Source: Lachnospiraceae bacterium (GTDB lineage: Bacteria > Bacillota > Clostridia > Lachnospirales > Lachnospiraceae). Taken from it: a stretch of DNA of 64,000 nucleotides. The notes beneath the pieces were generated by a model. It saw only the letters and a list, made by a program, of their open reading frames with translations. It did no database searches and was not told the origin of the DNA. The number at the start of each line of letters is the position of its first letter. Within the stretch, counting starts at the first letter, position 1. Position numbers and translations under genes: made by a program. This document shows positions 26,223 through 34,723 of this stretch, piece after piece. The DNA lies in NCBI GenBank assembly GCA_017518735.1, contig JAFWTY010000028.1:79542-143541 (forward strand). Direction: 5' to 3'.

Positions 26223-26846
26223 CTATTTCCTTGCGGTTACTGCAATCCACGGTTTCGTTTCATGATGGTCTGATTTCACAGATGAAAAGCCCGCGTTTTT
26301 TAAAGCCGCTTCAATTTCAGGTACCGTATGACACTTCATCCCGTCTATAATCTTTTCATATTTAAGACCGGCTTCATCTGTTCCGTCCGATTCGCATACA
26401 ATCAAAAACAGTCCGCCTGGTTTTAATACCTTCTCTACCTGCTTAAAACACTTCTCAAGGCCCGGCCAGAAATAAATTGTTTCAAATGCCGTTGCAAGGT
26501 CATACCGCTCCTTAGGAAGATCCAGCGCCGAAACATCTCCCTGTTGCACTTCACATCTGCCGGCATCTATCATGGCTTTGTTATAGTCGGTTGCCGCCTG
26601 CACCGAAACATCGGAATAGTCAATCGCTGTCACTTTCGCAACAGGATACCTCTTGAGAAGCTCAGCTGCATTCCTGCCTCCCCCGCATCCGAGTTCCACT
26701 ATTTCTTCAGGAACTGACGATGAAATATGTGACAGTCCCCAGTCGGCCATCTTTGCATGACCGCTGTTCATGCCATTAACCATCATCTTACCCAGGAAGC
26801 CTTCCGGCTTTCTGGTCTGGCTGACAAATTTCTTATATAAACCCAT
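26223..26846 (-). CDS. Class I SAM-dependent methyltransferase
   Basis: A 207-residue methyltransferase with motif I ELGCGGGRNAAELL, the motif-II acidic residue in AIDYSDVSV, and QVEKVLKPGGLFLIV. The fold is that of Methyltransf_11/25 small-molecule enzymes. It is monocistronic-looking, with a short A+T-rich gap of 63 bp to the P-type ATPase gene upstream. It differs clearly from the methyltransferase at 17079-17678. Substrate unknown. Confidence 0.85.
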   Translation of the reverse strand: MGLYKKFVSQTRKPEGFLGKMMVNGMNSGHAKMADWGLSHISSSVPEEIVELGCGGGRNAAELLKRYPVAKVTAIDYSDVSVQAATDYNKAMIDAGRCEVQQGDVSALDLPKERYDLATAFETIYFWPGLEKCFKQVEKVLKPGGLFLIVCESDGTDEAGLKYEKIIDGMKCHTVPEIEAALKNAGFSSVKSDHHETKPWIAVTARK

Positions 26847-26909
26847 TGTGCATCCCTCGCCTCATCAAATACTATTTTTATAAATGCCCATTATCTTATA
26901 AGTGCTGAC

Positions 26910-29021
26910 TTATAACTCTCTTTCCTGTTGTTCAACCGACAGATTGGTTAAGCACTTCAGTCCTATCGCTATGGTTGATACGTTATGAAGGAGTGCTGTG
27001 GATGTGGGGCTTAGAATGCCCAGAAGGCCAAGCAGGATAAGCGATGAGTTAAAGCCCACGATAACCCGGTAGTTCTTTTTCATCCTTTCCGTCAAGGCAT
27101 TTGCAATCCGTCTCAGTTCAATCAGTTTGTCCAAATCCGAAGAGTGAATACAAATATCCGCAATTTCCCTGGCTATCGCTGCGCCCTCCACAATAGCTAT
27201 TCCCGTATCGGCCTCCGATAAGGCACAGGCATCATTCATGCCGTCTCCGACCATAATCACCGTATGCCCCTCTTCCTTCAGCTTTCTGATCTGTTCCGCT
27301 TTATCTTCCGGGAGGACCTCCGAACAGTAATCATCCAGTCCGATCCGGTCGGCAACGTATGCTGCAGTCTTTTCACTGTCTCCGGTCATCATGACGATTT
27401 TGGCGAAACCGGCCTTTCGTAAAGCATCAACAGTTTGGGCGGCCCCTTCTTTTATCGGATCTTCGATAAAAATGACCGCGACCACTTTACCGTCCAACGC
27501 CATATATAGACGGCTGTTGGAGGCATCGGCAATTTCCGTTCTCTTTTCAAAATCCTCCGGCAGTTCACATTTTTCATCTTCAAGAACAAAATGCCGGCTT
27601 CCGATCAACACTCTTTTATCGTCAATTTTGCTTACAATACCATGAGCGACAACGTATTCGACTTTGGAGTGCTTTTCTTCATGAACCAGGCCTCTTTGCT
27701 CTGCCTCTTCCACTATCGCATTTGCCACCGAATGCGGGAAATGTTCCTCAAGGCAGGCTGCAAGTCTTAACAGTTCATTCTCCTCTTCCTCTCCAAAGAT
27801 TAACATCCCCTTATATTTCGGAATCGATTCGGTAAGCGTGCCTGTCTTATCAAAAACAATCGTGTCTGCCTTGGCCAGATACTCGAGATATTTTCCGCCT
27901 TTAACAATTGCGCCTGTTTCCGACGCCTGTCTCATTGCCGAAAGAGTGGCAATCGGCATGGAAAGCTTTAATGCGCAGCAAAAATCCACCATCAAGATGG
28001 ATGTGGCTCTGGTCATGTTCCGGGTCAGCAGGTAGGTTAACAGTGCAGCTCCAAGTGAATACGGCACAAGGCGATCCGCAAGAATTCTCGCCTTAATCTC
28101 GGTATCCGAACGCAATGATTCCGACTGCTCAATCATGGCTACAATACGATCGTATCGGCCGCTTCCGGCTGTATGCTTTACCTCAATCAGCAATTCTCCC
28201 TGCTCCAATACAGTGCCCGCATAAACATATCCGCCATCGCATCTGTGTACGGGAAGCGGTTCTCCGGTCATGGATGCCTGCTGTACCTCTCCTTCTCCTT
28301 CGATTACAACTCCGTCAAGCGGAATAGCGTTTCCGGCGCGAACGACCACTCTGTCTCCTTCTTTCACTTCGCCGATGGGAAGCAAAACCTCCCGGTCCGT
28401 TTCGTCTTTAACCCAAACCTTGTCCATGGTAACAGACATACTTCTTGCCAGGTTATCTACTGACTTTTTGTGCGTCCATTCCTCGATAATGTCGCCTAAT
28501 TTCAGGAGGAAAATCACATTATCTGCAGTATTGAAATCTCCTTGCAGAACGGAAGACCATATACTCGTTGCATCCAAAACAGGAACCGTAAGACGCCCCC
28601 TCAAAAGCTCTTTCATTCCTTCGGCGGCGTACGGAAGTGCTTTAATCACACTTATTACTCTTCTAATGCCTGCCGGAAGGAACAGCCAGTTGAATACTTT
28701 TCCCGCAATATGATAGAACAATTTATCCTCATACTGTCTTTGTATCTCTCTCGCTGTTTTGGCACCGGCATCAGGCTTTGGTGCTTTGGCAAATACATCT
28801 TCCGTTTTCACGGCAGAAAGCATCCGAATAACATTCGATCTTTCTCCGGGCAGGAATTCCATGATGACATTTCCCGTTCTTTCGTCTACACGCACTCTTT
28901 GAATGAAGCCAAACTGTTTGATATATTCTTCCATTGCATCTGCCTGATGTCCCGTTATTTCCGGAATCAGCATATGCACACGAATCCGCAGACTCGTCTC
29001 ATGCAGAATACGACATTTCAT
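26910..29021 (-). CDS. Heavy-metal-type P1B P-type ATPase with atypical metal-binding helix
   Basis: A 703-residue cation pump. The N-terminal domain (about 1-70) resembles an HMA_2 module, with no CxxC. The actuator loop has MTGEP (251-255), the phosphorylation site is DKTGTLT (391-397), then TGDSEKTA and GDGMNDACAL. The metal-selecting helix motif, usually CPC/SPC, is CCALKLSMP at 348-356. This marks a group of pumps found in gut Firmicutes together with DUF6110 proteins, perhaps for iron or manganese. It follows the DUF6110 gene by 41 nt and lies downstream of enolase in the same direction. Confidence 0.9.
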   Translation of the reverse strand: MKCRILHETSLRIRVHMLIPEITGHQADAMEEYIKQFGFIQRVRVDERTGNVIMEFLPGERSNVIRMLSAVKTEDVFAKAPKPDAGAKTAREIQRQYEDKLFYHIAGKVFNWLFLPAGIRRVISVIKALPYAAEGMKELLRGRLTVPVLDATSIWSSVLQGDFNTADNVIFLLKLGDIIEEWTHKKSVDNLARSMSVTMDKVWVKDETDREVLLPIGEVKEGDRVVVRAGNAIPLDGVVIEGEGEVQQASMTGEPLPVHRCDGGYVYAGTVLEQGELLIEVKHTAGSGRYDRIVAMIEQSESLRSDTEIKARILADRLVPYSLGAALLTYLLTRNMTRATSILMVDFCCALKLSMPIATLSAMRQASETGAIVKGGKYLEYLAKADTIVFDKTGTLTESIPKYKGMLIFGEEEENELLRLAACLEEHFPHSVANAIVEEAEQRGLVHEEKHSKVEYVVAHGIVSKIDDKRVLIGSRHFVLEDEKCELPEDFEKRTEIADASNSRLYMALDGKVVAVIFIEDPIKEGAAQTVDALRKAGFAKIVMMTGDSEKTAAYVADRIGLDDYCSEVLPEDKAEQIRKLKEEGHTVIMVGDGMNDACALSEADTGIAIVEGAAIAREIADICIHSSDLDKLIELRRIANALTERMKKNYRVIVGFNSSLILLGLLGILSPTSTALLHNVSTIAIGLKCLTNLSVEQQEREL

Positions 29022-29062
29022 AATCAGACTCCCTGTCTTTTATCCGTAGTATTTTTAATCCC

Positions 29063-29380
29063 TCAGTTCTCTTCTGTCTGAATCAGTTCCGTCTCTTCCG
29101 CCGCTTCGGCACAATCTCCCTCATTTGCATCGGGAATGATATCCTCCGGCTCATTCTGTTTACGACGTTCGTTAATCTCTTTCGCTTCGGCAAGGATGTC
29201 AGAGCATTCTTCTTTAACATTTGTTGCCGTTTTCATCACATAGTCTTTGCCTCTGAGCCCGGCAGCCACAACATGTGGATATACCTTTTTGGCATCCTTG
29301 CTCATCAGTATTCTCATTCCTACCGTACCGAGCAAAAAGCCCAATCCTACAAGTCCCAATGATTTCCACTTCATTTCCAA
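29063..29380 (-). CDS. DUF6110 family protein
   Basis: A 105-residue small protein with one N-terminal transmembrane helix (SLGLVGLGFLLGTVGMRIL) and the family signature SKDAKKVYPHVVAAGLRGKDYVM, followed by an acidic coiled-coil tail. DUF6110 proteins accompany this type of P-type ATPase, so it is probably an accessory or regulatory subunit of the pump. The start is supported by an AGAGGAGG site. It begins 101 nt after the enolase stop with no strong terminator between, so enolase, DUF6110 and pump may share transcripts. Confidence 0.85.
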   Translation of the reverse strand: MEMKWKSLGLVGLGFLLGTVGMRILMSKDAKKVYPHVVAAGLRGKDYVMKTATNVKEECSDILAEAKEINERRKQNEPEDIIPDANEGDCAEAAEETELIQTEEN

Positions 29381-29481
29381 AAACCTCCTCTGCTTTATAT
29401 GCCTTGAGCGAAGGGATTTACATCCCTCCGCCCTTATTAATATACCCTTTTACTTATTTATGGCGATTATTGTTTTGCCGA

Positions 29482-30831
<1,350 letters not shown>

Positions 30832-30859
30832 TCAAGAGAAAAATCTCTCAAGCAGGAAG

Positions 30860-30899
30860 GAGTTAGTTATGATTTACTCGAGTTAGTTATAACATACTC
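30860..30899 (-). promoter_or_regulatory. Tandem 20-bp operator repeats at the enolase promoter
   Basis: Two head-to-tail 20-bp units, GAGTTAGTTATGATTTACTC and GAGTTAGTTATAACATACTC. Each has GAGT/ACTC ends and a degenerate GTTAG-N6-YTAAC core, with the same 20-bp period as at the DUF3793 promoter. The second unit overlaps the -10 box. Confidence 0.6.
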
Positions 30900-30915
30900 G
30901 ATGTGTTTCTGTCAA
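30886..30915 (-). promoter_or_regulatory. Sigma-A promoter of enolase
   Basis: On the minus strand: perfect -35 TTGACA (30910-30915), an 18-bp spacer and -10 TATAAC (30886-30891). The leader of about 100 nt to the enolase ATG can fold an imperfect hairpin pairing CTCC/GGAG and AGAGA/TCTCT stretches around 30818-30862. Confidence 0.7.
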
Positions 30916-30977
30916 TTTTATAACGGTAACTTTCTGAAATTATGCCGTATTTTTCCCAAACTTCCACATGGCCGCTC

Positions 30978-31295
30978 CTATGACCCGTTAACCTTTTCCC
31001 TGCTGATCAACAGGCCGTCCTCGTTTCTCTCCAGCTCATATCGGTGCATAAGCGGATTATCTTCGCTTACGATACAATAATCGCAATGGTCTGTAGTATA
31101 GCAGGTACCCTCTCTGATAAGTCCCGCATGGATTTTCCTGCCACCATAATCAGGCGCGATTTTCTTAAAGCGCTTGTACTGCTTAATCGTTTTCTTCCAG
31201 ACAGCATCTGTATCCGCACCGTATTCTTTTTCAATGAAAGCATGGAGTGTCTTTCTCGCATGCCTTGAAACAAAGGGCTTTTCTTTCATTTTCAT
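30978..31295 (-). CDS. Small conserved-looking protein of unknown function
   Basis: A 105-residue soluble protein (103 if it starts at the ATG at 31289, which has a better-spaced GAGG). It contains a YKRFKKIAPDYGGRKIHAGLI segment like the N-terminal half of the aminothiazoline-hydrolase-family protein at 23698-24363 (YKRLLNEMPDLGGKENGM), then a CDYC pair (HCDYCIV). It could be a short or truncated relative of that family. It lies between the FeoC unit terminator and the enolase promoter. Function not known. Confidence 0.6.
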   Translation of the reverse strand: MKMKEKPFVSRHARKTLHAFIEKEYGADTDAVWKKTIKQYKRFKKIAPDYGGRKIHAGLIREGTCYTTDHCDYCIVSEDNPLMHRYELERNEDGLLISREKVNGS

Positions 31296-31359
31296 CCTCT
31301 GTTCATCGCCTTTGACATTAAAATTGTATCGCCGGCCCTCCTATGTGTTCATTCTCAAC

Positions 31360-31395
31360 GTCAAAAATCGGGACGTGGAATTCCCGATTTTTGAC
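31360..31395 (-). terminator. Intrinsic terminator of the HMA-FeoC unit
   Basis: A perfect 14-bp inverted repeat (GTCAAAAATCGGGA) with an 8-nt loop, 17 nt after the FeoC-like stop. The A/T-rich stem ends in TTTTTGAC. Confidence 0.8.
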
Positions 31396-31411
31396 TGAGT
31401 ATGTCTAGACT

Positions 31412-31687
31412 TTATTGAAAGGGTTTAACGACTTCCCACATGGTGCCCATGTTTTTAAAACCACCCTCAGGTGCGCAGCTTTTGCATTTACTGCCATCCT
31501 TGCAGCCGCCGCAGAAACTGCAGTCATGTTCTCCTGCTGCCCCGTATCCTGTACGCCTGATGATTCCCATGTGTTCTAAGTATTCCAGATCGCGCTTCAC
31601 CAGATCCGTTGAAGTACCCAGCTCATCGGCGAGCATCTCAACAGACCTGGATCTGCCGTCTTGAAGAAGATGGATTTTTTTTAGCAT
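31412..31687 (-). CDS. FeoC-like winged-helix regulator
   Basis: A 91-residue protein. The N-terminal half is a winged helix (LQDGRSRSVEMLADELGTST...LEYLEHMGIIRRTGY). The C-terminal half has a four-cysteine cluster (CSFCGGCKDGSKCKSC) that could bind Fe-S or metal. This arrangement matches FeoC-like proteins associated with ferrous iron transport. No feoA or feoB is in the window. It follows the HMA protein by 57 nt under a promoter with three metal-box-like operators. It could sense iron or Fe-S state, but whether it recognises the operators is unknown. Confidence 0.8.
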   Translation of the reverse strand: MLKKIHLLQDGRSRSVEMLADELGTSTDLVKRDLEYLEHMGIIRRTGYGAAGEHDCSFCGGCKDGSKCKSCAPEGGFKNMGTMWEVVKPFQ

Positions 31688-31744
31688 AATCGTTTACCAA
31701 ATCAACATACCGATCCCCTTAATACATTCCCTATTAAAAGCGAA

Positions 31745-32119
31745 TCATGATTTATCGAATGACAACATGGTAAATCCCGAACTCGCTATAATCTGACCAG
31801 CTTCTTTCCTCTCAAGTTCTTTCTTTGACCGAAGCATTACTTCTTTGTTTTCAAGATTCACCACTGCCCATAGTCCTTCTTTTTTGTGGAATGCATTTTC
31901 AAGTTTCCTTACGCACCCGCTACAGTGCATGCCATCCACTTTAATCCGATATACATACGGATAATGCTTTTTATCTTTATCCTTTACTTTTATCCTCGAC
32001 GGATTCGGATCCCTGCTGCCGCAACATTCCGATCCATACCGGATTCTTTTTATCGTGCCGTATACGGCAAATCCTATAACAGCAAGCAGCAGGATTATCA
32101 CAATTACGGTTCCCGGCAT
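31745..32119 (-). CDS. Membrane-anchored HMA (heavy-metal-associated) domain protein
   Basis: A 124-residue protein with an N-terminal transmembrane helix (VIVIILLLAVIGFAVYG) and a Cys-Cys pair in YGSECCGSRD near residue 34. The C-terminal HMA domain has the MxCxxC motif (GMHCSGC). It may bind copper or another soft metal and pass it to a transporter, or act as a metal-buffering partner for the pump at 26910-29021. It is the first gene after three GGTTAG-N6-CTAACC operators, so its expression should follow metal status. The direct partner is not known. Confidence 0.85.
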   Translation of the reverse strand: MPGTVIVIILLLAVIGFAVYGTIKRIRYGSECCGSRDPNPSRIKVKDKDKKHYPYVYRIKVDGMHCSGCVRKLENAFHKKEGLWAVVNLENKEVMLRSKKELERKEAGQIIASSGFTMLSFDKS

Positions 32120-32177
32120 TTTTTGTTTTCCCTCTTACTCACATTTTCCAATCGATATTTGAAAATAACCGCCCTAT

Positions 32178-32265
32178 GGTTAGCTTTGTCTAACCATCAT
32201 TCAAAGAATTAGGTTAGCAATTACTAACCAAAACCAAGTATAGTTAGCCATTGCTAACCTGTCAA
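32178..32265 (-). promoter_or_regulatory. Promoter with three 18-bp metal-box-like operators
   Basis: Boxes at 32178-32195 (GGTTAGCTTTGTCTAACC, extendable to a perfect 22-bp palindrome), 32212-32229 (GGTTAGCAATTACTAACC) and 32242-32259 (AGTTAGCCATTGCTAACC). On the minus strand TTGACA (32260-32265) and TATACT (32237-32242) are spaced 17 bp, and the third box fills that spacer, a typical repressor position. Confidence 0.8.
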
Positions 32266-32306
32266 GCGTATTTTTCACAAATTACCCATCGCTATAAACA
32301 TTTTCC

Positions 32307-32720
32307 CTAATGTATCTTGCCTGGAATCATCATAGCACCCCCGGCAAGTACTGCAATCCCACCGATGCCAATTATAAACCAACCGAGCCATTTCGAATGT
32401 CCGCCCATCTCAGCAGGATTATCGGGATTGTAAAAGATTGTAACTGTCTGACCTGTACTCATGCCGGACTCCCATACATCGCTCGGGCCGGCGTATGTTT
32501 TGCCATCGACTTCATATTGTACATATGCAACATAGTTCGCACTTGTTCTTTGCTTACCCCAATTATGCGTAGAATTCGATATTTTCTCAATCTTAGTTAT
32601 TTCAGCCTCAACAGGAACATATCCTGAGATTCTGATAAACTGAACCCAAATACCGAGGCCTGCAAATGCCAGACCAACGATGATAAAAAGTATTCCCATA
32701 ACCGTATTTTTTGAATTCAT
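32307..32720 (-). CDS. DUF3592 domain membrane protein
   Basis: A 137-residue protein with two transmembrane helices (about 8-30 and 110-132) enclosing an extracytoplasmic beta domain. The sequence YVQYEVDGKTYAGPSDVWES...GQTVTIFYNPDNPAE is typical of DUF3592. Function is unknown. It is preceded by a weak promoter-like A+T-rich zone and is not obviously linked to its neighbours, although its 3' end faces the metal-box cluster. Confidence 0.85.
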   Translation of the reverse strand: MNSKNTVMGILFIIVGLAFAGLGIWVQFIRISGYVPVEAEITKIEKISNSTHNWGKQRTSANYVAYVQYEVDGKTYAGPSDVWESGMSTGQTVTIFYNPDNPAEMGGHSKWLGWFIIGIGGIAVLAGGAMMIPGKIH

Positions 32721-33187
32721 TTATATATCCTTCTCCCATCAAAATAAAGCATCATTAGTAAAGAAAATCAAAATTATCAAATATAACTACTATGCCTTAA
32801 CTAATCCCATTCTATTTACCTAGCTTTTGTTAATAATTACATTATATCACTCTGTAATCTAAAAAAACCAAATACAAATCATTACTCTCTATTTCTCTCT
32901 ACTATTAGTATTAGTCATAGTCTTTCTTTACCTTTCATCTGGATTGTTGATGAACTCATTTTTATGATAAAATGAAAAAGGAATTCATTATTAGAGGTAG
33001 ATGGTATAATTGAAAAACAGCTACTTCAAATAACGTGATTAGGTGTACATTTATTTTTTATAAACCTAATGATATATTAAAAATGTTAGTCGAGGTGGAC
33101 GGATTACCACCTTGCAAAAAGTAATAAATGAATATGAAAAAGAGGAAGGAGAAGTTCAATGCTTGAGACATTGGAGGGATTATCATA
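32721..33187. other. Long A+T-rich intergenic region
   Basis: No gene with a supported start or domain. The region contains several TATAAT-like blocks and a GAGGAAGGAG/GGAGGG ribosome binding site before the lipoprotein ATG at 33188. One short open frame (33035-33124, GTG start) is noted but not supported. Confidence 0.6.
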
Positions 33188-33958
33188 ATGAGAAAGCAAA
33201 TTGTCGGAATAACTGTTTGCATACTGTCGCTGTTTTTACTTTCCGGATGTAATTTGTTCTCGAATCATTCGGGTGTAAATAATACCCCTAATTATCCAAC
33301 GGAGGCAGAAATGGATCAATTCGCCGAGGATACGGTCTGCGGGGAAAACATTGAAAGAGCGGACCCGGTGCTTTACAGATACAGATCATTGGACCGCGAT
33401 TTGGAATTTGGCGTGGAATATAATCCCAATACGGCTTCGCTGGACGGATCCTTTGCCCAGACTGCGAGTGGCTATTTTTTAACCACGGATTATTCCCTTG
33501 CGGTTCATTATTTCTGGCAGAAAGAATATGAAAAGGCGGTTAATTCTCATATATTTTCTTATTGTTATTGTCATGGTTGTACGGGGGATAATCTGTACTA
33601 TTCGGGAAGAGGGTTACAGGTCTATATGGACAAGGATGTGACCGAAGAGCAAATCGCCGAACTGGAAGAACTGTTAAGACAGCTTCGGGATATTTGCGTA
33701 AAGGAAATGGATTATCATACCTCGGAACCGGATTTCTATTATATGATTGATTTTAATCTCGTCGATCCGGATACACTTCTGATAACAAATTGTGAAACAG
33801 TAAAAATTTATGCAACCACCACGGATGAAGAATTAAGAGTTTCGGAATTTGAGGAACTAAGCTCCCAAGGCTATGAGGGCCCGCCGAAGAGAATTGAAAA
33901 CGGAGATGCTTTCATCTGTATGTACGGAAGTGGAAGAAGCGTGGAATGGGATTTTTAG
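33188..33958 (+). CDS. Predicted lipoprotein of unknown function
   Basis: A 256-residue protein with a signal peptide and the lipobox LLSGC at residues 17-21. The mature part has several Tyr- and Cys-rich stretches (YCYCHGCTGDNLYYSG) and acidic coil regions (TEEQIAELEELLRQL). No domain is recognised. It is monocistronic, with a GGAGGG site 9 nt before the ATG. It stands beside the decayed restriction-modification genes in an A+T-rich zone, which suggests acquired DNA. Confidence 0.8.
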   Translation: MRKQIVGITVCILSLFLLSGCNLFSNHSGVNNTPNYPTEAEMDQFAEDTVCGENIERADPVLYRYRSLDRDLEFGVEYNPNTASLDGSFAQTASGYFLTTDYSLAVHYFWQKEYEKAVNSHIFSYCYCHGCTGDNLYYSGRGLQVYMDKDVTEEQIAELEELLRQLRDICVKEMDYHTSEPDFYYMIDFNLVDPDTLLITNCETVKIYATTTDEELRVSEFEELSSQGYEGPPKRIENGDAFICMYGSGRSVEWDF

Positions 33959-33968
33959 TATAATGAAT

Positions 33969-34153
33969 TCAACGACCGTTGCCTGAACTGCAGGGAGAGA
34001 AGATTCCGCAATAAATAATTCCATTCTCCAAATCATTTATATTGAAAATATAATCCATTGAATCAAATGTTTCTTTTAAATTTCTTCTTGCTGATACCCA
34101 CCCCGCACCATACTTTCTCTAAATTTATTTAACCACGTTTCAAAATCACGCAT
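33969..34153 (-). pseudogene. Remnant of a DpnII-like restriction endonuclease
   Basis: The minus strand at 34153 opens with ATG and reads MRDFETWLNKFRES before stopping at 34076 after 25 codons. A shifted frame continues to 33969. The start MRDFETWLNKFRES resembles the N-terminus of DpnII/LlaDCHI-type nucleases (RDFxxWLxKFRxSI), and it overlaps the end of the methylase remnant by 8 nt, the usual order. The protein is far too short, so the enzyme is lost. The assignment rests on a short match and the context. Confidence 0.4.
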
Positions 34154-34576
34154 TATTGCACTCCTTATTTAATCTTCTTATGCTTAAATCTATATATTCT
34201 TGGCAGTTATCAATACCTATATATTTTCTTCCATAACGTGTAGCTACTACACCCGTAGTAGAAGAACCACAGAACGGGTCTAAAATAACATCTCCTTCAT
34301 AAGAGGATAGTTGAAATAGTGTACAGCTTTTTTGTTATTTTTCTTTGCCCAAAGAACCGTTTCTGTACTGTTTGTAAAACACCTACAAGCAAGATTCGGT
34401 GGTGGGTTTGTTTTTTGCCACGTAATATTATTAATGATTTTGTATCCTTCTTGTTCCAAAGCCATACCAACAGAATAAATATTATGGAATGTTCCACTAA
34501 TCCATATCGTTCCGTTAAGCTTCAAAACTCTTTTACAAGCCTTTAACCATTTTCGGTTAAAGCGGAAACAACTCAA
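34146..34576 (-). pseudogene. Degenerate adenine-specific DNA methyltransferase (DpnA-like)
   Basis: Two frames give parts of a beta-class N6-adenine/N4-cytosine methylase. From 34576 the frame gives FNRKWLKACKRVLKLNGTIW, GTFHNIYSVGMALEQEGYK, TWQKTNPPPNLACRCFTNST and WAKKNNKKAVHYFNYP. The other frame gives SYEGDVILDPFCGSSTTGV and YIGIDNCQEYIDLSIRRLN. The N-terminal DPPY region and about 40 residues between the two blocks are missing, and the frames are offset. So the gene is broken by an N-terminal loss and an internal deletion near 34300-34325. Confidence 0.75.
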
Positions 34577-34723
34577 ACTCCTTAAAACCGCAGCTGAGAT
34601 AAATTGCTTTTAAATAAGTCAAATTCTGTGTTAAAATGTAAGTGTAGTTAAAGGCCAAGAGAAACCAAAGAATCCTGTCAAGTAATCGGATTACAAACAG
34701 CAACACAAAAAGGAGTGTAAACT

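Noticed and set aside
29407..29432. Hairpin between enolase and the DUF6110 gene as a terminator
   Set aside because: The stem has mismatches and there is no T-run on the minus strand, so it is not a convincing terminator.
33035..33124. A short plus-strand ORF (GTG start, 29 codons, ending in VDGLPPCKK) in the A+T-rich gap
   Set aside because: No ribosome binding site, no homology that I can recognise and too short to support as a gene.
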